Positions 30,391 to 38,354 of a DNA stretch of 64,000 bases are shown here, piece by piece. Source of the DNA: Streptomyces griseiscabiei (GTDB lineage Bacteria; Actinomycetota; Actinomycetes; Streptomycetales; Streptomycetaceae). The stretch is from assembly GCF_020010925.1 (NCBI RefSeq), contig NZ_JAGJBZ010000004.1, positions 496,001 through 560,000 of the forward strand. The letters run 5' to 3'. The notes beneath the pieces are model-generated. The model saw only the letters and a list, made by a program, of their open reading frames with translations. It did not search any database and was not told where the DNA came from. Every line of letters begins with the position of its first letter. Positions within the stretch are counted from its first letter, which is position 1. The translations under genes were made by a program, and so were the position numbers.

Positions 30391-32241
30391 ATGATTTCGA
30401 CACTCCTCGTCGCGGGCCGCGGCGAGATCGCCTGCCGGATCTTCCGCACCTGCGCCGACCTGGGCATCCGCACGGTCGCCGTGCACTCCGACGCCGACGC
30501 GGACGCCCTCCACGCGCGCGTGGCCGACGCGACCGTACGACTGCCGGGCGCGGCCCCCGCCGACACCTATCTGCGCGGCGACCTGATCGTGAAGGCCGCC
30601 CTCGCCGCCGGGGCCGACGCCGTCCACCCCGGCTACGGCTTCCTCTCCGAGAACCCGGACTTCGCCCGGGCCGTCCTGAACGCGGGCCTCACCTGGATCG
30701 GCCCGCCCCCGGAGGCGATCGAGGCCATGGCGTCCAAGACCCGCGCCAAGCGCCTGATGGGCCTGGCGCCCCTGGACGAGGCCGAGGTCACGGAGAAGGA
30801 CCTCCCGGTGCTGGTGAAGGCGGCGGCGGGCGGCGGCGGACGCGGTATGCGCGTCGTACGCGACCTGGACGACCTGCCCGCCGCGCTGGAGAGCGCCCGC
30901 GCCGAGGCCGCGAGCGCCTTCGGCGACGGCGAGGTCTTCGTCGAGCCGTACATCGAGGACGGCCGCCATGTCGAGGTGCAGATCCTCGCCGACACCCATG
31001 GCACGGTCTGGCCCCTGGGCACCCGCGACTGCTCCCTCCAGCGCCGCCACCAGAAGGTCGTCGAGGAGGCCCCGGCCCCCGCCCTCCCCGAGGAGCTGAC
31101 GGCGGAACTCCACACCCTGGCCGTACGCGCCGCCCGGGCCGTCGACTACGCCGGCGCGGGCACCGTCGAGTTCCTGGTGGCCGGCGGCCGGGCCCACTTC
31201 CTGGAGATGAACACCCGCCTCCAGGTCGAACACCCGGTCACGGAGGCCGTGTTCGGCCTCGACCTGGTCGCCGAACAGCTCCGCGTCGCCGAGGGCCACG
31301 CCCTCCCGGCCGACCCCCCGCCCGCGCGCGGCCACGCGATCGAGGCCCGTCTGTACGCCGAGGACCCGGCCCACGACTGGACCCCGCAGACCGGCACCCT
31401 GCACCGCCTGTCCGTCCCCGGGAGCGTCCGCCTGGACACCGGCTACGAGGACGGCGACACCATCGGCGTCCACTACGACCCCATGCTCGCCAAGGTCATC
31501 GCCCACGCCCCCACCCGCGCGGAGGCGATCCGCAGGCTGGCGGGAGCCCTGGACCGCGCCACGATCCACGGCCCGACCACGAACCGGTCCCTGCTGGTGA
31601 ACTCCCTGCGCCACGAGGAGTTCACGACCGCCCGCATGGACACCGGCTTCTACGACCGCCACCTCCCCGCCCTCACCGCCGGGACCCCCGATCCGTACGC
31701 CCCCCTGGCCGCCGCCCTCGCGGACGCCCATGGCCGCTCCCGCTTCGGCGGCTGGCGCAACATCCCCTCCCAGCCCCAGGTCAAGCGGTACGCGACGGCG
31801 GGGGAGGAGCACGAGGTCCACTACCGGCACACCAGGAACGGCCCGGAGGCGGACGGAGTGCGGATCATCCACGCCGACGCCCGCCGCGTCGTCCTCGAAG
31901 TGGACGGCGTCCAGCGGAAGTTCGAGGTGGCCCGGTACGGCGACGACCGCGTCCACGTCAACACCACCACCCTCACCGCCCTCCCCCGCTTCCCCGACCC
32001 CACCACCCAACAGCCCCCGGGCTCCCTCCTGGCCCCCATGCCGGGCACGGTCGTCCGCGTCGCGGAGGCCCTGAACCCGGGCTCACCGGTGGAAGCGGGC
32101 CAACCCCTGCTCTGGCTGGAGGCGATGAAGATGGAACACAAGATCACGTCCCCGACGACGGGAACCCTGACGGCCCTGCACGTAGTACCTGGTCAACAGG
32201 TGGAGCCCGGCGTGTTGCTTGCGGTGGTGCGGCCGACCTAG
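30391..32241 (+). CDS. Acyl-CoA carboxylase biotin carboxylase/BCCP (alpha) subunit
   Basis: 616 aa. Biotin carboxylase N-domain (VAGRGEIACRIFRTC, HPGYGFLSENPDFA), ATP-grasp (KAAAGGGGRGMRVV, HVEVQILAD, EMNTRLQVEHPVTE) and C-domain, then a BT-like linker and C-terminal biotinyl domain with EAMKMEH (biotin K580). A short deletion is visible in the ATP-grasp lid: the usual stretch after SKTRAKRLM is shortened (LAPLDEAEVTEKDLPVLVKA), making it somewhat smaller than typical alpha chains. Forms the complex with the preceding subunit; separated by 8 bp. Confidence 0.92.
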   Translation: MISTLLVAGRGEIACRIFRTCADLGIRTVAVHSDADADALHARVADATVRLPGAAPADTYLRGDLIVKAALAAGADAVHPGYGFLSENPDFARAVLNAGLTWIGPPPEAIEAMASKTRAKRLMGLAPLDEAEVTEKDLPVLVKAAAGGGGRGMRVVRDLDDLPAALESARAEAASAFGDGEVFVEPYIEDGRHVEVQILADTHGTVWPLGTRDCSLQRRHQKVVEEAPAPALPEELTAELHTLAVRAARAVDYAGAGTVEFLVAGGRAHFLEMNTRLQVEHPVTEAVFGLDLVAEQLRVAEGHALPADPPPARGHAIEARLYAEDPAHDWTPQTGTLHRLSVPGSVRLDTGYEDGDTIGVHYDPMLAKVIAHAPTRAEAIRRLAGALDRATIHGPTTNRSLLVNSLRHEEFTTARMDTGFYDRHLPALTAGTPDPYAPLAAALADAHGRSRFGGWRNIPSQPQVKRYATAGEEHEVHYRHTRNGPEADGVRIIHADARRVVLEVDGVQRKFEVARYGDDRVHVNTTTLTALPRFPDPTTQQPPGSLLAPMPGTVVRVAEALNPGSPVEAGQPLLWLEAMKMEHKITSPTTGTLTALHVVPGQQVEPGVLLAVVRPT

Positions 32242-32285
32242 GGGCGCGGGGAACTGCGCGACCAGCCCCCACGGACCCGCACCCT
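32241..32285. repeat. Intergenic repeat, copy 3 (right arm only, inside the operon)
   Basis: GGGGCGCGGGGAACTGCGCG (32241-32260) followed by ACCAGCCCCC-CGGACCCGCACC is the right arm of the dispersed repeat. It directly abuts the carboxylase stop codon and lies between two operon genes. Confidence 0.7.
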
Positions 32286-32323
32286 CCGAACAACGAACGA
32301 ACCCTCCCCCTTAGGAGCCTGTC

Positions 32324-33487
32324 ATGTCCCCCGTCCTCGAAACCGAAGAACACAAGGCCCTGCGAGCCGCCGTCTCCGCCCTGGGAAAACGCTACGGCCG
32401 CGACTACATGGCCACGGTCAACAAAGAGAACCGCCACCCCGACGAACTCTGGTCCGAGGCGGCAAAACTCGGCTACCTCGGCGTCAACCTCCCCGAGGAG
32501 TACGAGGGAGGAGGCGGCGGCATAGCCGAACTCTCCATCGTCCTCGAAGAGCTGGGCGCCGCAGGCTGCCCCCTGCTCATGATGGTCGTGTCACCGGCCA
32601 TCTGCGGCACGGTGATCGCCCGCTTCGGCACCAAGGCCCAGAAGCAGACCTGGCTGCCCGCCCTGGCGAACGGCACCCGTGTGATGGCCTTCGGCATCAC
32701 CGAACCCGACGCCGGCTCCAACAGCCACCGCATCACCACCACCGCCCGCCGCGACGAGGCCGGCGACTGGCTGCTCACCGGCCGCAAGGTCTTCATCTCC
32801 GGCGTCGACCGGGCGGACGCCGTCCTCGTCGTCGGCCGCACCGAGGACGCCCGCACCGGCACCCTCAAGCCCTGCCTGTTCATCGTCCCCACGGACACCC
32901 CCGGCTTCGAGTACCGCCCCATCGAGATGGAACTCCGCGCCGCCGAGAAGCAGTTCGAGCTGACCTTCGACGACATCCGGCTGCCCGCCGACACCCTGGT
33001 CGGCGACGAGAACGCCGGTCTCCTCCAGCTCTTCGCGGGCCTCAACCCCGAGCGGATCATGACGGCCGCCTTCGCGATCGGCATGGCCCGGTACGCCCTC
33101 GCCAAGGCCGTCGAGTACGCCCGTGACCGCACGGTCTGGCGGCAGCCCATCGGCGCCCACCAGGCGATCGCGCACCCCCTCGCCCAGTCCCACATCGAAC
33201 TGGAGCTGGCCCGGCTGATGATGCAGAAGGCGGCCCACCTCTACGACATCGGCGACGACGCGGCGGCGGGCGAGGCGGCCAACATGGCCAAGTACGCGGC
33301 GGGGGAGGCCTGTGTGAAGGCCGTCGACCAGGCCGTGCACACCCTCGGCGGCAACGGCCTCACCGCCGAGTTCGGCCTCGCCTCGCTGGTCACGGCGGCC
33401 CGGGTGTCGCGGATCGCGCCGGTGAGCCGGGAGATGATCCTCAACTACGTCTCCCACCAGACCCTCGGCCTGCCGAAGTCGTACTGA
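32324..33487 (+). CDS. Acyl-CoA dehydrogenase
   Basis: 387 aa. All ACAD domains are present: N-terminal helical (ALRAAVSALGKRYGRDYM), beta domain (MAFGITEPDAGSNSHRITTT, LTGRKVFISGVDRADAVLVV) and C-terminal helical (ARYALAKAVEYARDRTVWRQ, AVHTLGGNGLTAEFGLASL). FAD enzyme introducing an alpha-beta double bond in an acyl-CoA. In this operon it probably acts on the branched acyl-CoA that the carboxylase also handles. ATG 32324 follows AGGAGCCTGTC. Confidence 0.93.
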   Translation: MSPVLETEEHKALRAAVSALGKRYGRDYMATVNKENRHPDELWSEAAKLGYLGVNLPEEYEGGGGGIAELSIVLEELGAAGCPLLMMVVSPAICGTVIARFGTKAQKQTWLPALANGTRVMAFGITEPDAGSNSHRITTTARRDEAGDWLLTGRKVFISGVDRADAVLVVGRTEDARTGTLKPCLFIVPTDTPGFEYRPIEMELRAAEKQFELTFDDIRLPADTLVGDENAGLLQLFAGLNPERIMTAAFAIGMARYALAKAVEYARDRTVWRQPIGAHQAIAHPLAQSHIELELARLMMQKAAHLYDIGDDAAAGEAANMAKYAAGEACVKAVDQAVHTLGGNGLTAEFGLASLVTAARVSRIAPVSREMILNYVSHQTLGLPKSY

Positions 33488-33497
33488 GGGAGCATCC

Positions 33498-34265
33498 GTG
33501 ACCGACGCGACCGATGTGACCGATCCCGGGACCGAGCTGGTCCGCGAGGCCCACGACCGGGGCATCACCACCCTCACCCTCGACTCCCCGGCCAACCGCA
33601 ACGCCCTCTCCGCCGGGCTGGTGCGGGAACTGGCGGACGCGCTCACCCGCTGCGGCCGGGACGACGACGTACGCGCCGTCGTCCTCACCCACACCGGGAA
33701 CACGTTCTGCGCGGGCGCCGACCTGCGGTATCCGCCCGACCCGCGCGCCATGGCCGGACTGCTCCGGCAACTGCTCAAGCTGCGCAAACCCGTGGTCGCC
33801 CGGGTCACCGGCCATGTCCGGGCGGGCGGCCTCGGCCTGCTCGGCGCCTGTGACATCGCCGCCGCCGGCCCCGAGGCCGACTTCGCCCTCACCGAGGTCC
33901 GGATCGGCGTCGCCCCCGCCGTCATCTCCCTCACCCTGCTGCCCCGCGCCGACCCGCGCGCCCTCACCCGCTACAGCCTGACCGGGGAGAGATTCGACTC
34001 GGCCGAGGCGGTCCGCGCCGGTCTGCTGACGCTGGCCGGTGACGACGTCGACACACTCCTCGAACCCGTCCTCGACGGTCTGCGCCGTGCCTCCCCCAAG
34101 GCCCTCGCGGAGACGAAGCGGCTGCTCACGGCTAAGGTTCTGGAGGCGTTCGACCTGGACGCGGGCAGGATGAGCAGGCTCTCCGCCCGTATGTTCGCCT
34201 CCGACGAGGCCGGCGAGGGGCTGAGGGCCTTCCGAGAGAGACGGGATCCGCGATGGGTGGTGTGA
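33498..34265 (+). CDS. Enoyl-CoA hydratase/isomerase family protein
   Basis: 255 aa, crotonase fold: TLDSPANRNALSAGLVREL, GNTFCAGADLRYPPD (oxyanion hole), VTGHVRAGGLGLLGACDIAA, FALTEVRIGVAPAVIS. The residue at the usual second catalytic Glu position reads EVRIGVAPA, where classical hydratases have E-x-x-x-G; the family includes hydratases and isomerases. GTG start 33498, 10 bp after the dehydrogenase stop. Its 3' end overlaps the TetR gene by 13 bp. Confidence 0.9.
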   Translation: MTDATDVTDPGTELVREAHDRGITTLTLDSPANRNALSAGLVRELADALTRCGRDDDVRAVVLTHTGNTFCAGADLRYPPDPRAMAGLLRQLLKLRKPVVARVTGHVRAGGLGLLGACDIAAAGPEADFALTEVRIGVAPAVISLTLLPRADPRALTRYSLTGERFDSAEAVRAGLLTLAGDDVDTLLEPVLDGLRRASPKALAETKRLLTAKVLEAFDLDAGRMSRLSARMFASDEAGEGLRAFRERRDPRWVV

Positions 34266-34861
34266 CCGTGGCCGGCGCGTTCGACCGCGCTCCGAAGCAG
34301 GACCGCAGCCGGGCCACCCGGCAGCGCCTCCTCCAGGCCGCCGTCTCCTGTCTCGCCGAACACGGCTGGGCCGGCTCCACCGTCTCCGTCGTCGCGGAGC
34401 GGGCCGGCGTCTCCCGGGGCGCCGCCCAGCACCACTTCCGCACCCGCGAGGACCTGTTCACCGCGGCCGTCGAGTACGTCGCCGAGGAGCGCTCGCTCGC
34501 CCTGCGCGCCCTCTTCCCCGAGGGCCCCGCCGACCGCCGGGCCGTCGTCGCCGCCGTCGTCGACCTCTTCACCGGCCCCCTGTTCCGCGCCGCGCTGCAT
34601 CTGTGGGTCGCCGCCTCCAACGAGGAACAGCTTCGCCCCCGCGTCACCGAACTCGAAGCCCGCGTCGGCCGCGAGACCCACCGCATCGCCGTGGACCTGC
34701 TCCGCGCCGACGAGAGCGTCCCCGGCGTCCGCGAGACCGTCCAGGGCCTCCTCGACATGGCCCGCGGCCTCGGCCTCGCCAACCTCCTCACCGACGACAC
34801 CGGCCGCCGCGACAGGGTGGTGGCCCAGTGGGCGGCCCTGCTGGACGAGCAGCTGGGCTGA
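34253..34861 (+). CDS. TetR family regulator, last gene of the acyl-CoA operon
   Basis: 202 aa. HTH: TRQRLLQAAVSCLAEHGWAG and VVAERAGVSRGAAQHHFRTREDLF (about residues 19-63). The ligand domain ends with LLDMARGLGLANLLTDDTG. Encoded inside the catabolic operon, so autoregulation through the palindrome at 26152-26168 is the simplest model, with an acyl-CoA as inducer. ATG 34253 is used; GTG 34262 would be an alternative. Confidence 0.9.
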   Translation: MGGVTVAGAFDRAPKQDRSRATRQRLLQAAVSCLAEHGWAGSTVSVVAERAGVSRGAAQHHFRTREDLFTAAVEYVAEERSLALRALFPEGPADRRAVVAAVVDLFTGPLFRAALHLWVAASNEEQLRPRVTELEARVGRETHRIAVDLLRADESVPGVRETVQGLLDMARGLGLANLLTDDTGRRDRVVAQWAALLDEQLG

Positions 34862-34888
34862 CCGCGGCCGGCTCTCAGGACCCGGCCC

Positions 34889-35551
34889 TCAGGGGCTCAG
34901 CCGCTCCACCCGCCACGACCCGTCCGGCTCCGCCACGTACCGCAGCCGGTCGTGCAGCCGGTTCCACCGCCCCTGCCAGAACTCCACGCTCTCCGGAGCC
35001 ACCCGGAAACCGCCCCAGTGCGGCGGTACCGGCACCTGCTCGCCCTCCGGGTAGCGGGCCGCCAACTCCTCGTACGCGGCGTCCAGTTCGGCCCGCGAGG
35101 CGATCACCGAGGACTGCGCGCTGGCCCACGCGCCGAGCTGCGAACCGTGCGGCCGGGTCCGGAAGTACGCCGCCGTCTCGTCCCGCCCGGTCCGCCGCGC
35201 GGTCCCCGTCACGATCACCTGCCGGGAGATCCCGTGCCAGGGGAAGAGCAGCGAGACATGCGGGTTCACCGCCAGGTCACGGGCCTTGCGGGAGCCGTAG
35301 TTGGTGTAGAAGACGAAGCCCTGGGCGTCGTACGCCTTCATCAGCACCGTACGGGAGGCCGGGCGCCCCGCCGCGTCCGCCGTGGACACGACCATCGCGT
35401 TCGGCTCGAACACCGCCCCCTCCAGCGCGGCCTGCGCGAACCACCGCCCGAACTGCTCCATCGGGTCGGCGGCCAGCTCGCTCTCGTCGAGCCCGTCGGC
35501 GCGGTACTGCTTGCGCATCAGAGCGGGATCGACAGGGTCGTGATCGTTCAC
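34889..35551 (-). CDS. pdxH: Pyridoxamine 5'-phosphate oxidase
   Basis: 220 aa, FMN-dependent oxidation of pyridoxamine/pyridoxine phosphate to pyridoxal phosphate. Family motifs: [84 protein letters not shown], and RLHDRLRY at the C-terminus. GTG 35551 gives [16 protein letters not shown], matching other actinobacterial starts. Divergent from citrate synthase; convergent with the TetR gene. Confidence 0.95.
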   Translation of the reverse strand: MNDHDPVDPALMRKQYRADGLDESELAADPMEQFGRWFAQAALEGAVFEPNAMVVSTADAAGRPASRTVLMKAYDAQGFVFYTNYGSRKARDLAVNPHVSLLFPWHGISRQVIVTGTARRTGRDETAAYFRTRPHGSQLGAWASAQSSVIASRAELDAAYEELAARYPEGEQVPVPPHWGGFRVAPESVEFWQGRWNRLHDRLRYVAEPDGSWRVERLSP

Positions 35552-35601
35552 ATGGTCATCCTGCCGTATGAACGGCCGACCGGAGGGGGTCGGCATCGAG
35601 T

Positions 35602-35641
35602 GGCACTGAGTGCCGCGAACCCTCCCCAAAAGTGGCACTCA
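35602..35641. promoter_or_regulatory. Palindrome and repeat half-site upstream of citrate synthase
   Basis: GGCACTgAGTGCC (35602-35614) is a perfect 13-bp dyad. A second TGGCACTCA follows at 35633-35641, three helical turns later. Both lie in the 156-bp gap between pdxH and citrate synthase. A regulator binding site is likely; its identity is unknown. Confidence 0.45.
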
Positions 35642-35707
35642 GGCGTATGGTGCTGGAACCGCCTGTTTCCCGCTCTCCCTGTCGCACACATCAAGAGGAG
35701 CCGCCTG

Positions 35708-36808
35708 ATGTCCGACTTCGTACCCGGGCTCGAAGGAGTCGTCGCGTTCGAGACGGAGATCGCCGAACCGGACAAGGAGGGCGGCGCCCTCCGCTACCGC
35801 GGCGTCGACATCGAGGACCTCGTCGGCCATGTCTCCTTCGGCAACGTCTGGGGCCTCCTCGTGGACGGCGCCTTCCGCCCCGGCCTGCCGCCCGCCGAGC
35901 CGTTCCCCATCCCCGTGCACTCGGGGGACATCCGCGTCGACGTCCAGTCCGCGCTGGCCATGCTCGCCCCGGTCTGGGGCCTCAAGCCCCTCCTCGACAT
36001 CGACGAGGAGCAGGCCCGCGCCGACCTCGCCCGCGCCGCCGTCATGGCCCTCTCCTACGTGGCCCAGTCCGCCCGCGGCCAGGGCCACCCCATGGTTCCG
36101 CAGCGCGAGATCGACAAGGCCCACTCCGTCGTCGAACGCTTCATGATCCGCTGGCGCGGCGAGCCCGACCCCAAGCACGTGGCGGCCGTGGACGCCTACT
36201 GGACCTCGGCGGCCGAGCACGGCATGAACGCCTCCACCTTCACGGCGAGGGTCATCGCGTCGACCGGCGCGGACGTGGCCGCCGCCCTCTCCGGCGCGGT
36301 GGGGGCCATGTCGGGCCCTCTGCACGGCGGCGCCCCCTCCCGCGTCCTCGGCATGATCGAGGAGATCGAACGCACCGGCGACGCGGACGCCTATGTGAAA
36401 CAGGCCCTCGACAAGGGCGAACGCCTCATGGGCTTCGGCCACCGCGTCTACCGCGCCGAGGACCCCCGCGCCCGGGTTCTGCGCCGCACCGCCCGCGACC
36501 TCGGCGCACCCCGCTTCGAGGTCGCCGAGGCCCTGGAGAAGGCCGCCCTGGCGGAACTGCACGCCCGCCGCCCCGACCGTGTCCTCGCCACGAACGTCGA
36601 GTTCTGGGCGGCCATCGTCCTGGACTTCGCCGAGGTCCCGGCGCACATGTTCACGTCGATGTTCACCTGCGCCCGCACGGCCGGCTGGTCCGCGCACATC
36701 CTGGAACAGAAGCGCACCGGCCGCCTGGTCCGCCCCTCCGCCCGCTATGTGGGCCCGAGCTCCCGGAGCCCCCAGGAGATCGAGGGCTACGCGGACATCG
36801 CGAGCTGA
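35708..36808 (+). CDS. Citrate synthase 2
   Basis: 366 aa, short type-II-like citrate synthase common in Streptomyces as a second isozyme. Condenses acetyl-CoA with oxaloacetate. Catalytic residues are in GPLHGGAPSRVLGM (His), MGFGHRVYRAEDPRA (His) and the C-terminal VPAHMFTSMFTCARTAGWSA region. The usual C-terminal RLVRPSARYVGP is present. Start ATG 35708 after AAGAGGAGCC. It provides TCA-cycle entry next to the acyl-CoA catabolic operon. Confidence 0.93.
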   Translation: MSDFVPGLEGVVAFETEIAEPDKEGGALRYRGVDIEDLVGHVSFGNVWGLLVDGAFRPGLPPAEPFPIPVHSGDIRVDVQSALAMLAPVWGLKPLLDIDEEQARADLARAAVMALSYVAQSARGQGHPMVPQREIDKAHSVVERFMIRWRGEPDPKHVAAVDAYWTSAAEHGMNASTFTARVIASTGADVAAALSGAVGAMSGPLHGGAPSRVLGMIEEIERTGDADAYVKQALDKGERLMGFGHRVYRAEDPRARVLRRTARDLGAPRFEVAEALEKAALAELHARRPDRVLATNVEFWAAIVLDFAEVPAHMFTSMFTCARTAGWSAHILEQKRTGRLVRPSARYVGPSSRSPQEIEGYADIAS

Positions 36809-36831
36809 GACCCGGGCGGTACCGCCGGAGG

Positions 36832-36859
36832 TCACGCGGGGCTGAGCAGCCCCGCGTGA
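36832..36859. terminator. Terminator hairpin between citrate synthase and the oxygenase
   Basis: TCACGCGGGGCT and AGCCCCGCGTGA form a perfect 12-bp stem with a GAGC loop. It overlaps the last codons of the minus-strand oxygenase, and a GGCGGTACCGCC palindrome (36815-36826) sits beside it. It should terminate citrate synthase transcription. Confidence 0.75.
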
Positions 36860-37860
36860 TGCCGCTCGGCGACCAGCGGATGCGCCCGCAGCTTCCCCTT
36901 CAGCTCGTTGAACCCGTACTCGGCGAAGAGCGGGTTCCCCGGATCGTCGGTGACCCCGGGCGCGGTGGCGGCGTACGGGAAGACGAGCGGCTCGACCCGC
37001 GCGTCGAGCCGGGGGTTGTAGAAGAAGGGCACGGAGAACCGCTCGGTGGCCCCGGGCGGGCTGACCACCCGGTGCCGGGTGGCGAGCAGATACCCGTTCG
37101 TCGCCACCTCCAGCAGCTCCCCGAGGTTGACCACGAACGCCCCCGGGATCGGCGGCACGTCATGGAACGCCCCGTCCGCCCGTTCCACCTGGAGCCCGCC
37201 CACCTGGTCCTGCAGCAGCAGCGTCAGGAACCCGTAGTCCTTGTGGGTCCCCACTCCCTGGGCGTCCCCGTCGCCCGCGCTCCCGGGATACCGCACCAGC
37301 TTCAGATGCGGATGCGCCCGCTCCCCGAAGGCCGGGTCGTAGAAGTCGGCGGGTGCCCCGATGGACACCAGCAGCTCCCGCAGCAGCCGCCCCGCCACGG
37401 CGCTGAGCCGGTCGATCCAGGCGAGGGCGGCGGTCCGCAGCCCCGGCAGCGAGGCGGGCCACTGGTTCGGTCCCTCCAGCCACCAGTACGCGGGCTCCCC
37501 GGGCCCCGGAACCCGGGCGTCCCGCTCGGCCCCGATGTCCAACTGGTCGCGCCAGTCGCGGCTGCCACCCGTCCGCTCGTCCCCGGTCCGTGTGTACCCA
37601 CGGAAGTGCGGCGAGCCGACGTTGTCGATGGCCAGCCGCTGGGCCTCCGGCAGCGCGAAGAACTCCCGCATCGCCCCGGTGAGCCGCGCGGTCTCCTCCT
37701 CACTCACCCCGTGCCCGACGAGCTGGAAGAACCCCACGTCATGCGCGGCGCTGTGCAACTGCGCGTGCAGCAGCGCCCGCGCCTCGGGCCCGCGATCTGC
37801 CGCGGAGAGATCGATGATGGGGAGCTGGAGATACGGCGATGCCGTCGTGGTGTCGTTCAT
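36832..37860 (-). CDS. Isopenicillin N synthase family Fe(II)-dependent dioxygenase
   Basis: 342 aa. N-terminal DIOX_N (LPIIDLSAADRGPEARALL, AHDVGFFQLVGHGVS) and 2OG-FeII_Oxy domain with iron ligands in GVGTHKDYGFLTLL (HxD) and NGYLLATRHRVVSPP (distal His); the RFSVPFFYNP motif carries the RxS cosubstrate site. Acts on an unknown small molecule; widespread in Streptomyces outside beta-lactam clusters. A 25-aa leader peptide ORF lies 54 bp upstream, suggesting attenuation control. GTG 37908 is an alternative start, 6 bp after the leader stop. Confidence 0.88.
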   Translation of the reverse strand: MNDTTTASPYLQLPIIDLSAADRGPEARALLHAQLHSAAHDVGFFQLVGHGVSEEETARLTGAMREFFALPEAQRLAIDNVGSPHFRGYTRTGDERTGGSRDWRDQLDIGAERDARVPGPGEPAYWWLEGPNQWPASLPGLRTAALAWIDRLSAVAGRLLRELLVSIGAPADFYDPAFGERAHPHLKLVRYPGSAGDGDAQGVGTHKDYGFLTLLLQDQVGGLQVERADGAFHDVPPIPGAFVVNLGELLEVATNGYLLATRHRVVSPPGATERFSVPFFYNPRLDARVEPLVFPYAATAPGVTDDPGNPLFAEYGFNELKGKLRAHPLVAERHHAGLLSPA

Positions 37861-37914
37861 GGGATGCGTCCGTGGAGGAGAGAGGTGGAACGGGGCTGGG
37901 TCGGTCACCGGGAT

Positions 37915-37992
37915 TCAGATGCCGGACCGACAGCCCATGCTCGTGACGCGCACGAAATCCACGTGCCGGCGTCGAACGAGTATCGGAAGCAT
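37915..37992 (-). CDS. Putative leader peptide upstream of the oxygenase gene
   Basis: A 25-aa ORF whose residues 7-23 read RRRHVDFVRVTSMGCRS. This fits the short actinobacterial 'putative leader peptide' pattern RRHxDxxRxxSxxCR found in front of sulfur- and cofactor-related genes. A -10-like TATGCT precedes it by about 10 bp. Its stop is 6 bp before an in-frame GTG of the oxygenase and 54 bp before its ATG, as expected for a translated upstream regulatory ORF. A Cys codon near the end is compatible with cysteine-responsive attenuation, which is inference. Confidence 0.65.
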   Translation of the reverse strand: MLPILVRRRHVDFVRVTSMGCRSGI

Positions 37993-38139
37993 GGTGAAAG
38001 CATACTCCCGCCCCGCAAAACGCAGACGACCCGCAGACTCTGGGTCCCTCCGCCCAGTGGACGGAGAAGCCGGCCGGACGTACCGGCGAGCCTGCGGGTC
38101 GGGTGACTGCTTGAGATTGGGCCGGCTGGCGTGCTCAGA

Positions 38140-38217
38140 TCACACGCTGGTCCGACACCGCACTGAGTATGGTGACGGGCCGCTAGCCCGCAGCCACCTC
38201 GCGCGTCCGGGTTTCAT
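38140..38217 (-). CDS. Candidate 25-aa peptide ORF behind a perfect Shine-Dalgarno
   Basis: ATG 38217 opens a basic 25-residue ORF (MKPGRARWLRASGPSPYSVR then CRTSV). An overlapping ATG 38221 in another frame opens a 12-residue ORF (MYETRTREVAAG, to 38183). Both follow GAAAGGAGGTGATC (38228-38241). The 12-aa ORF has the better spacing. Downstream on the same strand, after 150 bp, come the leader peptide and oxygenase. No homologue known to me. Confidence 0.4.
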   Translation of the reverse strand: MKPGRARWLRASGPSPYSVRCRTSV

Positions 38218-38227
38218 ACATGTACCC

Positions 38228-38282
38228 GATCACCTCCTTTCGGCGTGGGCCCCACATTAGGAACCGACGTGACGGCGCTCAA
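38228..38282 (-). promoter_or_regulatory. Strong promoter plus 14-nt perfect anti-anti-SD element
   Basis: Minus strand: -35 TTGAGC (38277-38282), 17-bp spacer, -10 TAATGT (38254-38259), then GAAAGGAGGTGATC (38228-38241), which pairs perfectly with the 3' end of actinobacterial 16S rRNA. Transcription would start near 38247 and run toward the tiny ORFs, the leader peptide and the oxygenase. SD elements this long are rare. Confidence 0.6.
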
Positions 38283-38354
38283 GCGATTTTCCGAAGGAAT
38301 CTCCCGACGGCACCTTCCCCGCGCCGCCCGCGCCTTGCGGCCCGCCGGTCTCGT

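Noticed and set aside
36832..37860. Beta-lactam biosynthesis suggested by isopenicillin-N-synthase similarity
   Set aside because: No NRPS or acyltransferase nearby; this oxygenase family is broad.
38228..38241. GATCACCTCCTTTC resembling the 3' end of 16S rRNA
   Set aside because: Only 14 nt match and no rRNA sequence adjoins it; read on the minus strand it is a Shine-Dalgarno element.
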